Numbered from the stretch's first letter, positions 35,314 through 42,822 are shown. The stretch is 64,000 nucleotides of DNA from Roseateles sp049532965 (GCF_049532965.1 NZ_CP186694.1:5332001-5396000); one strand, 5' to 3'. The notes: generated by a model not told the origin, from the sequence alone. Numbers and translations are program-made.

Positions 35314-35892
35314 ATGTCCAAGGAACGCATCGACCTCACCAACCAGTTCCTGATCGCCATGCCGGGCATGGTGGACGAGACCTTTGCCGGCTCCGTCGTC
35401 TACCTGTGCGAGCACAACGAGAAGGGCGCGCTGGGGCTGGTCATCAACAAGCCGATCTCGTTGACCCTGGGCAACCTGTTCGAGAAGGTCGAGCTCGAGC
35501 TGTCCGACGAGGACATGGCCGCGCGGCCGGTGTTCTTCGGCGGGCCGGTGCAGACGGAGCGCGGCTTCGTGCTGCATGAGCCGCTGGACGAGCAGGGCAA
35601 CCACTACAACGCGACGCTCGCCGTGCCGGGCGGGCTCGAGATGACCACCAGCCGCGACGTGCTGGAGGCACTGTCCAGCGGCGCGGGCCCGAAGCGGGTC
35701 CTGGTCACGCTGGGTTACAGCGGCTGGGCCGCCGGGCAGCTCGAGGAAGAGATCGGCCGCAATGGCTGGATCACCGTCGACGCCAAGCCGGAGATCATCT
35801 TCGATACGCCCATCGAGCTGCGCTACGAGAAGGCGCTGGCCCTGCTGGGCATCGACCCCCGCATGCTCAGCCAGGAGGCCGGGCACGCATGA
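35314..35892 (+). CDS. yqgE: YqgE/AlgH family protein
   Basis: Conserved protein of 192 residues, cytoplasmic, of unclear molecular role (AlgH affects alginate regulation in Pseudomonas). Conserved blocks: LTNQFLIAMPGM, FAGSVVYLCEHN, GALGLVINKP, PVFFGGPVQTERGFVLH and LGYSGWAAGQLEEE. The length is typical. First gene of a probable operon with ruvX, pyrR, pyrB, pyrC' and plsC; the same yqgE-ruvX-pyrR-pyrB-pyrC order is known in Pseudomonas. ATG 35314 has no ribosome site but sits immediately behind a -10-like box. Confidence 0.94.
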   Translation: MSKERIDLTNQFLIAMPGMVDETFAGSVVYLCEHNEKGALGLVINKPISLTLGNLFEKVELELSDEDMAARPVFFGGPVQTERGFVLHEPLDEQGNHYNATLAVPGGLEMTTSRDVLEALSSGAGPKRVLVTLGYSGWAAGQLEEEIGRNGWITVDAKPEIIFDTPIELRYEKALALLGIDPRMLSQEAGHA

Positions 35893-35908
35893 ACACGTTG
35901 GGGGTGCC

Positions 35909-36313
35909 ATGACGATCGCCTCCCCGGCTTCCTTCGCTTCTCTTCTCGCATTCGATTTCGGTACCAGGCGCCTGGGCGTGGCGACCGGCAACCGGATGCT
36001 GGGCAGCGCGCGGGGCTTGCGGACGATCACCGAGCAGGGCGATGCCCGATGGGCGGCGATCGCCGCGCTGATCCAGGAGTGGCAGCCCGATGCCTTGGTG
36101 GTCGGCGTGCCGCGTCATCCCGACGGTGCGCCGCACGAGATGACCGCGCGGGCGCTGAAGTTCGCCGGGCAGTTGCGGGGCCGCTACCGGTTGCCGGTGG
36201 TCGAAGTCGACGAACGCTACACCAGCGCGGAAGCCCAGTCCCAGGGCGCGCGCGACCTCGATGCCGCGAGCGCGGCATTGATCCTCGAACAATTCTTCCG
36301 GGAACACCCATGA
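35909..36313 (+). CDS. ruvX: RuvX/YqgF family Holliday junction resolvase-like nuclease
   Basis: RNase H-fold protein of 134 residues, implicated in 16S rRNA 5'-end maturation (YqgF) and proposed as a resolvase. The N-terminal strand has LLAFDFGTRRLGVATGN with the first catalytic Asp, then LVVGVPRHPDGAPHEMTARALKF and VEVDERYTSAEA with a further catalytic acidic residue, and DAASAALILEQFF with the last Asp. The insertion and RHP in place of PLNMDG are as in other beta-proteobacterial members. The start ATG 35909 is 16 bp past yqgE; the end overlaps pyrR by 4 bp. Confidence 0.92.
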   Translation: MTIASPASFASLLAFDFGTRRLGVATGNRMLGSARGLRTITEQGDARWAAIAALIQEWQPDALVVGVPRHPDGAPHEMTARALKFAGQLRGRYRLPVVEVDERYTSAEAQSQGARDLDAASAALILEQFFREHP

Positions 36314-36810
36314 GCACATTGCACCTCGATGCGGAAGCGCTCTACGCCGGCCTCGTGCGCGGCGTGCAGCGCCTGCTGCAGCCTGATTGCGCGCTGGTCG
36401 GCATCTGGTCAGGCGGCGCCTGGCTGGCCGAACGGCTGCAGCAGGACCTGAAGCTGGACGGCCAGCACGGCGTCATCTCGAGCGCGCTGCACCGCGACGA
36501 CTTCGGCAGCAAGGGCATGAACGCGAGCGCGGACCACACGAAGCTGCCGTTCGAGGTCGAGGGCCGTCACATCCTGTTGATCGACGACGTGCTCTACACC
36601 GGCCGCACCACGCGCGCGGTGATCAACGAGCTGTTCGACTTCGGCCGGCCCGCGAGCGTGACGCTGGCGGTGCTGGTGGACCGCGGCGGCCGCGAGCTGC
36701 CGATCGAGCCGGCGTTCTCGGCCGCGCGCGTCGCGATCGCGCCCAGCCAGCGCCTGAGCCTGGCCAAGGACGCGGCGGGCCGCTTCAGCTTCGACGTCAA
36801 AGGGGAATGA
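36310..36810 (+). CDS. pyrR: PyrR-type phosphoribosyltransferase
   Basis: PyrR family protein of 166 residues with uracil phosphoribosyltransferase fold. The PRPP-binding loop is LLIDDVLYTGRTTRAVINELFDFGRP, seen as LLIDDVLYTGRTTRA; also GIWSGGAWLAERL and LVDRGGRELPIEPAF, all PyrR hallmarks. In Firmicutes it is an RNA-binding attenuator; in Gram-negative bacteria its regulatory role is unproven and it may serve mainly in pyrimidine salvage. It is translationally coupled to ruvX (ATGA) and followed by pyrB after 4 bp, which ties it to pyrimidine synthesis. Confidence 0.93.
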   Translation: MSTLHLDAEALYAGLVRGVQRLLQPDCALVGIWSGGAWLAERLQQDLKLDGQHGVISSALHRDDFGSKGMNASADHTKLPFEVEGRHILLIDDVLYTGRTTRAVINELFDFGRPASVTLAVLVDRGGRELPIEPAFSAARVAIAPSQRLSLAKDAAGRFSFDVKGE

Positions 36811-36814
36811 GCCC

Positions 36815-37777
36815 ATGCTGAGCAAACGCAATCCGCAGTTGAACAAGCATGGCGAGTTGATCCACCTGCTGTCCACCGAGGGCCTGCCCAAGGCCGTGCT
36901 GCACCAGATCCTCGACACGGCGGGCACCTTCCTGTCGGTCAACGACCGCGAGGTGAAGAAGGTGCCGCTGCTGCGCGGCAAGTCGGTGTTCAACCTGTTC
37001 TTCGAGAACAGCACCCGCACCCGCACGACCTTCGAGATCGCGGCCAAGCGGCTGTCCGCGGACGTCATCAATCTGGACATCGCCCGCTCCAGCACGGCCA
37101 AGGGCGAGACGCTGCTGGACACGGTCGCCAACCTCTCGGCGATGCATGCGGACATGTTCGTCGTGCGTCACAGCGAATCGGGCGCGCCTTACCTGATCGC
37201 GCAGCATTGCGCGCCGCATGTCCACGTCGTCAACGCCGGCGATGGCCGCCACGCGCATCCGACGCAGGGCCTGCTGGACATGTACACGATCCGCCACTAC
37301 AAGAAGGACTTCACCAACCTGACGGTGGCGATCGTCGGCGACATCGTGCACTCGCGGGTGGCGCGCAGCGACATCCATGCGCTCACGACGCTGGGCGTGC
37401 CGGAGATCCGCGCGGTGGGGCCGAAGACGCTGGTGCCGGGCGATCTCAAGGACATGGGCGTGCGGGTCTGCCACGACATGGCGGAGGGCGTGAAGGATGC
37501 CGACGTCATCATCATGCTGCGCCTGCAGAACGAGCGCATGAGCGGCGCGATGCTGCCCAGCGCCGGCGAGTACTTCAAGAGTTTCGGCCTGACGCCCGAG
37601 AAGCTGGCGGTGGCCAAGCCCGATGCGATCGTCATGCATCCGGGCCCGATCAACCGCGGCGTGGAGATCTCGTCCACGGTCGCTGACGGCCAGCACAGCG
37701 TGATCCTGCCCCAGGTGACCTTCGGGATCGCGGTGCGCATGGCGGTGATGTCCATCCTGGCGGGGAACGAAGCATGA
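36815..37777 (+). CDS. pyrB: Aspartate carbamoyltransferase catalytic subunit
   Basis: Makes carbamoyl-aspartate from carbamoyl phosphate and aspartate, the committed step of pyrimidine synthesis. 320 residues. Carbamoyl phosphate site FFENSTRTRTTFE; aspartate-side residues in HPTQGLLDMYTI; C-terminal MHPGPINRGVEI. The N-terminal extension (LSKRNPQLNKHGELIHLLSTEG) is typical of class A enzymes that assemble with dihydroorotase-like partners, as in Pseudomonas, rather than with PyrI; no pyrI is present. The stop overlaps the next gene by 4 bp, as expected for a stoichiometric partner. Confidence 0.96.
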   Translation: MLSKRNPQLNKHGELIHLLSTEGLPKAVLHQILDTAGTFLSVNDREVKKVPLLRGKSVFNLFFENSTRTRTTFEIAAKRLSADVINLDIARSSTAKGETLLDTVANLSAMHADMFVVRHSESGAPYLIAQHCAPHVHVVNAGDGRHAHPTQGLLDMYTIRHYKKDFTNLTVAIVGDIVHSRVARSDIHALTTLGVPEIRAVGPKTLVPGDLKDMGVRVCHDMAEGVKDADVIIMLRLQNERMSGAMLPSAGEYFKSFGLTPEKLAVAKPDAIVMHPGPINRGVEISSTVADGQHSVILPQVTFGIAVRMAVMSILAGNEA

Positions 37778-39102
37778 AGATCCTGATCCAGAACGGCCGG
37801 TTGCTCGATCCGGCGTCCGGGTTCGACCAGGTGGGCGATCTCGCGATCGCGTCGGGCCGCGTCGTCGGCATCGGCCAGGTGGGCGATTTCACCGCCGATC
37901 GCGTCATCGATGCGACGGGGCTGGTGGTCGCGCCCGGGCTGGTGGACCTGGCCGCGCGGCTGCGCGAGCCGGGCCATGAGCACGAGGGCATGCTCGAGAG
38001 CGAGCTGGCGGCGGCGGCGGCGGGGGGCGTGACCAGCCTGGTCTGCCCGCCCGATACCGATCCCGCGCTCGACGAGCCGGGCCTGGTCGAGATGCTGAAG
38101 TTCCGGGCGCGCAAGCTCAGCCGGTGCCGGCTGTTCCCGCTGGGCGCGCTGACGCGCGGTCTTGAAGGGGAGGCGCTCACCGAGATGGCCGAGCTCACCG
38201 AGGCCGGCTGCGTCGGCTTCTCGCAGGCGCATGTGCCGATCCGCAACACGGTGACGGTGCAGCGCGCGATGCAGTACGCGGCGAGCTTCGGCTACACGCT
38301 GTGGCTGCATCCGCGCGATCCGTGGTTGAGCGGCGGCGTCGCGGCCAGCGGTGCCGTGGCCACGCGGCTGGGCCTGTCCGGCGAGCCGGTCGCGGCGGAG
38401 ACCATCGCGCTGCACACGATCCTGGAGCTGGTGCGCGTGACCGGCTGCCGGGTGCACCTGTGCCGCCTGAGCAGCGCCGCGGGCGTCGAGCTGGTGCGCC
38501 AGGCCAAGCGGGCGGGGCTGCCGGTGACGGCGGACGTCTCGATCAACTCGCTGCACCTGAGCGATGTCGACATCGGTTACTTCAACTCGTCGATGCGCCT
38601 GCTGCCGCCGCTGCGCCAGCAGCGCGACCGTGACGCGCTGCGTGCCGCGCTTGCCGACGGCACGATCGATGCGCTGGTCAGCGACCACAACCCGGTGGCC
38701 GCTGACGAGAAGACCTTGCCGTTCGCCGAGGCGACGCCGGGTGCGACGGGCCTGGAGCTGCTGCTGAGCCTGGCGTTGCGCTGGGGCCAGGACGAGGGCC
38801 TGACCTTGGCCCAGTCGCTGGACACGATCACCGGCCGTCCGGTGAAGGTGCTGGGCGGTGCGCTGGGATCGTTGGCGGCGAGCGCCGGCAGGCTGGTGGA
38901 GGGCGGTGTGGGCGACGTGGTCGTCTTCGATGCCGGGGCCAGCGGCGCGGTGACGCCGGAGCGGCTGGTCAGCCAGGGCAAGCACACGCCGTTCTCGTTC
39001 GACATCACCGGTTTCGAGTTGCCGGGCCGGGTGCGCTACACGCTGGTGGCGGGCACTGTCGCGTACGAATCGCTGGTTACCGAGGCGGAGCGGGTTGCCT
39101 GA
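37774..39102 (+). CDS. Dihydroorotase-like protein PyrC' (probably non-catalytic)
   Basis: Amidohydrolase-fold protein of 442 residues resembling class I dihydroorotase. The N-terminal zinc motif DxHxHxREPG is replaced: DLAARLREPGHEHEG has Ala60 and Arg62 where the two His ligands should be. A downstream His (RVHLCRLSSAAG) and the catalytic Asp region (VSDHNPVAADEK) are kept, but the MPNT segment is CPPDTDP. Without the HxH pair it should not bind the binuclear metal centre. In Pseudomonas such inactive PyrC' subunits are needed to assemble the aspartate carbamoyltransferase dodecamer, and the 4-bp overlap with pyrB supports that role. An active pyrC should then exist elsewhere in the genome. 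Confidence 0.85.
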   Translation: MKILIQNGRLLDPASGFDQVGDLAIASGRVVGIGQVGDFTADRVIDATGLVVAPGLVDLAARLREPGHEHEGMLESELAAAAAGGVTSLVCPPDTDPALDEPGLVEMLKFRARKLSRCRLFPLGALTRGLEGEALTEMAELTEAGCVGFSQAHVPIRNTVTVQRAMQYAASFGYTLWLHPRDPWLSGGVAASGAVATRLGLSGEPVAAETIALHTILELVRVTGCRVHLCRLSSAAGVELVRQAKRAGLPVTADVSINSLHLSDVDIGYFNSSMRLLPPLRQQRDRDALRAALADGTIDALVSDHNPVAADEKTLPFAEATPGATGLELLLSLALRWGQDEGLTLAQSLDTITGRPVKVLGGALGSLAASAGRLVEGGVGDVVVFDAGASGAVTPERLVSQGKHTPFSFDITGFELPGRVRYTLVAGTVAYESLVTEAERVA

Positions 39103-39839
39103 TGCGCACGCTGGTCGGCGCGTGGCGCCTGCTGAGGATGCTGGCGCACATCGCGCATGGCGTGTTCCTGGTGCAGTTCCGCTGGGCTGGTTTTGATACG
39201 CCGACGCGGCAGCGTTACGTCGGCTGGTGGTCGGGCAAGTTGCTGCGGGTGCTTGGTGTGCGGCTGGAGGCGCCGGGACCGCAGGCGCCAGCGCCGCGGC
39301 TGATCGCGGCGAATCACATCTCCTGGCTGGACATTGCGGCGATGCATGCGGTGGTACCGGAGGCGCGATTCGTTTCGAAGTCGGACATTGCCGAGTGGCC
39401 GGTGGTGGGATCGCTGGCCACGGCGGTGGGCACGTTGTACATCGAGCGCGCGAGCAAGCGCGATGCGCTGCGCGTGGTGCACAAGACGGCGGAGGCCCTG
39501 GCGCGCGGCGAAACGGTGGCGGTGTTCCCTGAGGGCACCACGGGCCCCGGCTATCCCTTGCTGCCTTTGCACGGCAACTTGCTGCAGGCGGCGATCAGCA
39601 CGCACACGCCGCTGCAACCGGTGGTGTTGCGCTGGCACCAGCCGGGCTGCCCGTACAGTGAGGCCGCGCAGTACATCGGTCAGATGACGTTGATGGAGAG
39701 TCTGTGGCGCATCCTGACCGCGAAGGATCTGGCCGTCGAGGTTCGCACATTACCCGCGATCCTGACGGAAGGACTTGACCGCCGCCACCTGGCCGAAGCG
39801 CTTGCACAACAACTGTCAAACGCACTCCCCAGGCCCTGA
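39102..39839 (+). CDS. plsC: 1-acyl-sn-glycerol-3-phosphate acyltransferase
   Basis: Membrane acyltransferase of 245 residues making phosphatidic acid from lysophosphatidic acid. The catalytic HxxxxD is NHISWLD, the glycerol-3-phosphate-binding motif is FPEGTTGPG, and IERASK lies between. One N-terminal hydrophobic segment around residues 5-25 anchors it. The ATG shares bases with the stop of pyrC' (TGATG), so it is the last gene of the yqgE-pyr operon by position; no obvious functional reason links it to pyrimidines. Confidence 0.9.
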   Translation: MRTLVGAWRLLRMLAHIAHGVFLVQFRWAGFDTPTRQRYVGWWSGKLLRVLGVRLEAPGPQAPAPRLIAANHISWLDIAAMHAVVPEARFVSKSDIAEWPVVGSLATAVGTLYIERASKRDALRVVHKTAEALARGETVAVFPEGTTGPGYPLLPLHGNLLQAAISTHTPLQPVVLRWHQPGCPYSEAAQYIGQMTLMESLWRILTAKDLAVEVRTLPAILTEGLDRRHLAEALAQQLSNALPRP

Positions 39840-40005
39840 GTCCTCGGTCGATCAGGGCCGGCAGGGCGTGGGGTTCAGGCGCTTGCCGCCTGCGGCCCCA
39901 TGCCCTGGCGGCCAAGCGCGCCGGAGAGGGCAGGTAGGCGGTCTCAACCAGTGCAGAGATTGACGCCAAATGCGCGCCCGGCTGAATTGATGCGAGGATC
40001 GACCG

Positions 40006-40878
40006 ATGTTGCTGTGCTTCGACGACGAACAGGATTTGGCCACGCGCTTGGCCAAGGAGTTGGGCCGCCCGTTGGGGGTGATTGCGCGTCACCGGTTCCC
40101 GGACGGGGAGTTGCGCGTGGTGCTTCCGCGGCCGTTGCCGTCGGATGTGTTGATTCTGCGCGGGCTGCAGCACCAGCCCAACGACCGGCTGGTGGAGTTG
40201 CTGATTGCCGCGCCTGCGGCGCGCGGATGGGGTGTTCGTCATCTGATGCTGGTGGCGCCGTACCTGGCCTACATGCGGCAGGACATGGAGTTCACGCCTG
40301 GCGAGGCGGTCAGCCAGCGGCACATTTCGGCGCTGCTGTCGACGCAGTTCGACCGGATCGTGACGATTGATCCGCACCTGCACCGGATTGCGAGCCTGGA
40401 CGAGGTGATGCCGGCGGGGCGGGGGATTGCGTTGTCGGCGGCGCCGTTGCTGGGGCGCTTCATTGCTGCCCAGGTGCCCGGGGCGGTCCTGGTGGGACCG
40501 GACGAGGAGTCGGGCCAGTGGGTGGCGGAGGCGGCGCGCGCGGGGAAGCTGGAGCATGCGGTCGGGCGCAAGGTGCGGTTCGGCGACACGCAGGTGCAGT
40601 TGGCTTTCCCCGACCTGGAGGTGAGCGGCCGTGCGGTGGTGCTGCTCGACGACATGGCGTCGACGGGGCGGACGTTGATCGGCTCGGCGCGTGAGGCGCT
40701 CGAGCGTGGAGCCGCCAGCGTGGACGTCGCGGTGACGCATGCGCTGTTCAATGGCGATGCATTGCCGGCGCTGCGCGCCGCGGGCGTCCGTCACGTGTGG
40801 AGCAGCAATGCGGTGCCGCATGAAAGCAACGCGGTGTGCGTGGCGGAGCTGCTGGCGACGGCGTTGAGGAGGAAGTAG
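40006..40878 (+). CDS. Ribose-phosphate pyrophosphokinase-like protein
   Basis: PRPP synthetase homologue of 290 residues, shorter than the usual 310-320 of housekeeping Prs. The N-terminal domain has RHRFPDGELRVVLP, the middle has APYLAYMRQDMEFTPGEAVS and TIDPHLHRI (usual DHHS-type region of class II/archaeal-like enzymes), and the PRPP-binding motif is VVLLDDMASTGRTLI. Proteins of this type in beta-proteobacteria often lie near thymidine phosphorylase and may serve nucleoside salvage; that neighbour is absent here. GAGGATCGACCG precedes ATG 40006, giving an acceptable ribosome site. The 166 bp upstream contain no gene. Whether it makes PRPP or is a paralogue with another role is open. Confidence 0.75.
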   Translation: MLLCFDDEQDLATRLAKELGRPLGVIARHRFPDGELRVVLPRPLPSDVLILRGLQHQPNDRLVELLIAAPAARGWGVRHLMLVAPYLAYMRQDMEFTPGEAVSQRHISALLSTQFDRIVTIDPHLHRIASLDEVMPAGRGIALSAAPLLGRFIAAQVPGAVLVGPDEESGQWVAEAARAGKLEHAVGRKVRFGDTQVQLAFPDLEVSGRAVVLLDDMASTGRTLIGSAREALERGAASVDVAVTHALFNGDALPALRAAGVRHVWSSNAVPHESNAVCVAELLATALRRK

Positions 40879-40922
40879 GCGCGGTGTGGGCGGGCGTTGG
40901 GCGACGCTGCCCTGGTGGTTTC

Positions 40923-40962
40923 GAATTCGACGAATTTGGTGAATTTGTCGAATTTCTATATG
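40923..40962 (+). promoter_or_regulatory. Four 9-bp repeats (GAATTnnnn) at the promoter of the HTH gene
   Basis: GAATT recurs at 40923, 40932, 40941 and 40950, an exact 9-bp period: gaattcgac, gaatttggt, gaatttgtc, gaatttcta. The block is also roughly palindromic around gtg at 40939-40941. It is AT-rich in an otherwise very GC-rich window and runs into tatatgct (40957-40964), a possible -10 region. It lies about 30 bp before the start of the HTH protein and has the look of an autoregulatory operator. A clear GGAGG ribosome site follows at 40978-40982. Confidence 0.55.
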
Positions 40963-40987
40963 CTGGCGACTTCCTTTGGAGGTCCCC

Positions 40988-41623
40988 ATGAACGCACCCG
41001 CCTTGCAACCATCGAGTTCGTCGCTGAGGCCCGAGTCCGCCCGCGATATCCAGTTCGCGTTGCAGGCGTTCAGCGATCAGTTGGCCCAGCGCATCGCGCA
41101 GGCGGTGAGCAGGCAACAGGGCAAGGCCGTCAGGGAGGCTGGTCCGCTACTGCCGCTGCTCCATGAGCGGTTGCCGGCGATGGTGGTGGACGCGTTCCTG
41201 TCGACCGTGCTCGCGGAAGGAGACGCTTCCCGGCGGCGACGTGCGGTGCTCGGATGTCTCCTTCATGGGGTGGACCTGGGCGGCTATGCGGTGTCCCGTC
41301 CAATATTGGCCGATGAGCTGAGGGCTACCCACCGCGAGTCGTCGAGCGACGACCCCGAGATGACCAGCGAAGGTGCGGCCAAGCTCCTGCATGTGTCACG
41401 GACGCATTTGAACTCGCTCATTGATGCCGGTGAACTCGGAGAGGTCCGCCGCACATCAGGGGGGCATCGTCGCATCTCCAGGTCGGCGGTACTGGCCTAT
41501 TGGGCAAGAACCAAGGAGCGACAGCTCGAAGGCATCGATGAAATGATCGAGGCCAGTCAGCGACTCGGCTTGTACGACGCGGAGATCGACGACTTGCCTG
41601 ATCACCTCAAGCCGATTCCGTGA
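40988..41623 (+). CDS. Excisionase-type HTH protein, antitoxin-like partner of a PIN toxin
   Basis: A 211-residue protein. Residues about 1-110 are helical with no family I recognise. Residues about 123-170 form a winged-helix excisionase-type HTH (MTSEGAAKLLHVSRTHLNSL then GHRRISRSAVLAYW), used by MerR/Xis-like DNA-binding proteins. The tail (residues about 180-211) is acidic, as in antitoxins that wrap a toxin. The GTG of a PIN-domain frame overlaps its stop codon (GTGA), the gene order of HTH-antitoxin/PIN-toxin pairs. GGAGG lies 5 nt before ATG 40988. The antitoxin role is inferred from the partner, which is truncated here, so this gene may now act alone or be decaying. Confidence 0.65.
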   Translation: MNAPALQPSSSSLRPESARDIQFALQAFSDQLAQRIAQAVSRQQGKAVREAGPLLPLLHERLPAMVVDAFLSTVLAEGDASRRRRAVLGCLLHGVDLGGYAVSRPILADELRATHRESSSDDPEMTSEGAAKLLHVSRTHLNSLIDAGELGEVRRTSGGHRRISRSAVLAYWARTKERQLEGIDEMIEASQRLGLYDAEIDDLPDHLKPIP

Positions 41624-41830
41624 CGCTTCCCACCGCATTCGTTATTCAGACCGAGGCAGCTTTGCTGCCTCGCGTCGTTCTGGTGGATGCCAATGTGTTC
41701 TTCTCGCCTCGATTGCGCGACCTGTTCATGACGCTGCATGCGCATGAGCTCGTTGTGCTGCGATGGACGCGCAAGATCGAGGAGGAGTGGACGCGCAACG
41801 TCGTCCGCAAGCATGGTGTCGGAGCCAATG
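41620..41830 (+). pseudogene. Truncated PIN-domain toxin remnant
   Basis: GTG 41620 starts a frame with a recognisable PIN N-terminus: RVVLVDANVFFSPRLRDLF carries the first catalytic Asp (LVDAN), and IEEEWTRNVVRKHG matches the second helix region of Xis-associated PIN proteins. Similarity stops near residue 66. A full PIN domain of this group needs about 180 residues with at least two more acidic residues. From about 41822 the frame enters the gpmA hairpin and then continues antisense to gpmA up to 42639 without a stop, so no toxin C-terminus exists. A deletion that joined the toxin gene to the gpmA terminator is the simplest explanation. A toxic product is unlikely. Confidence 0.7.
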
Positions 41831-41866
41831 AAGAAAGCCCGGCATTGCCGGGCTTCCATTGGCTCG
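41822..41866 (-). terminator. gpmA terminator with extended two-part stem
   Basis: The core stem aagcccggc/gccgggctt (41835-41843 and 41847-41855) has a 3-nt loop and, on the minus strand, is followed by TTTCTTC, a fair terminator for gpmA. An outer pair gagccaatg/cattggctc (41822-41830 and 41858-41866) extends it to two 9-bp stems separated by a small internal loop. The PIN remnant ends in the outer stem. Confidence 0.7.
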
Positions 41867-41886
41867 ACGGGCGAGCAGGGCCGCGC

Positions 41887-42630
41887 TTAGGCCTTGCCCT
41901 GGTTCGCCACCGCCGCCGCGGCCTTGGCGGCCGCTTCGGCGTCGCCGAGGTAGTAGCTCTTGATCGGCTTCAGGTCCTTGTCCAGTTCGTACACGAGCGG
42001 AATGCCGTTCGGAATGTTCACCCCAACGATGTCCTCGTCGGCGATGCCATCCAGGTACTTCACCAGCGCGCGGATCGAATTGCCGTGCGCCGCGATCAGC
42101 ACCCGCTGGCCCGACCGGATCGCAGGCGCGATCTGCTCGTTCCAGTAGGGCAGCACCCGCGCCACCGTGTCCTTCAGGCACTCCGTCAGCGGAACGTCCG
42201 ACGGCGTCAAGCCCGCATAACGGATGTCGCCACGCTCGCTGCGCGGATCGGACGGCTCCAGCGCCGGCGGCGGCGTGTCGTAGCTGCGGCGCCAGATCAG
42301 CACCTGCTCGTCGCCGTACTGCTTGGCCATGTCGGCCTTGTTCAGGCCCTGCAGCGCGCCATAGTGGCGCTCGTTCAACCGCCAGCTGTTGCGCACCGGC
42401 AGCCACTGCCGGTCCATCTGGTCCAGGCAGTGCCACAGCGTCCAGATCGCGCGCTTGAGCACCGACGTGTGCGCCACGTCGAAGTCCATGCCGGTCTCCT
42501 TCAGCAGGCGGCCCGCCTGCTTGGCCTGCTCCACGCCGGTGGGCGTCAGGTCCACATCGGTCCAGCCGGTGAAACGGTTCTCCAGATTCCAGGTCGATTC
42601 GCCGTGGCGAATGAGCACGAGCTTGTACAT
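41887..42630 (-). CDS. gpmA: 2,3-bisphosphoglycerate-dependent phosphoglycerate mutase
   Basis: Interconverts 3- and 2-phosphoglycerate in glycolysis and gluconeogenesis. 247 residues. The phospho-His is in LIRHGESTWN, then NRFTGWTDVDLT and the second His region in AAHGNSIRALVKYL; RHYGALQGLNK and RRSYDTPPP are dPGM marks. It is transcribed toward the PIN remnant and terminates at the hairpin 20 bp after its stop. Divergent from the rhodanese gene, sharing a 192-bp intergenic region. Confidence 0.97.
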   Translation of the reverse strand: MYKLVLIRHGESTWNLENRFTGWTDVDLTPTGVEQAKQAGRLLKETGMDFDVAHTSVLKRAIWTLWHCLDQMDRQWLPVRNSWRLNERHYGALQGLNKADMAKQYGDEQVLIWRRSYDTPPPALEPSDPRSERGDIRYAGLTPSDVPLTECLKDTVARVLPYWNEQIAPAIRSGQRVLIAAHGNSIRALVKYLDGIADEDIVGVNIPNGIPLVYELDKDLKPIKSYYLGDAEAAAKAAAAVANQGKA

Positions 42631-42752
42631 GGGGCTTGAGTGAGTTGGTGAAGGCGGGGCCGGATTCCGGCAAGCCGGCGGATTCTAGGCGCTGCCCCCG
42701 CTCGTCCCGCCCCGGACCCCGCCACCCGCCTTCCGCAGCGCCGACGCCCCCG

Positions 42753-42788
42753 TTCGCCCCGGGCGAAGCGAGCCGGCGTTTCTATAAT
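42753..42788 (+). promoter_or_regulatory. Promoter with palindrome over the -35 region, upstream of rhodanese/grxC
   Basis: A perfect -10 box TATAAT at 42783-42788 is followed by ccgc. At 42753-42767 lies the 15-bp inverted repeat ttcgccc-c-gggcgaa, which covers the place where a -35 box would be (about 42760-42765); no -35 consensus is visible. A regulator bound to this palindrome could repress or activate. It lies between the divergent gpmA and rhodanese genes. Confidence 0.5.
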
Positions 42789-42822
42789 CCGCAGCTTTTG
42801 AATTCACCCAACAGGCCCCGCC

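Noticed and set aside
40006..40878. Reading the PRPP-synthetase-like gene as the housekeeping prs
   Set aside because: It is shorter than normal Prs and its DHHS-type region differs, so it is more likely a paralogue; the main prs gene is probably elsewhere.
41620..42639. A 339-codon frame starting at the PIN remnant and crossing gpmA in antisense
   Set aside because: Only the first 66 or so residues resemble a PIN domain; the rest is the antisense shadow of gpmA and includes its terminator. Treated as a pseudogene fragment, not a fusion protein.
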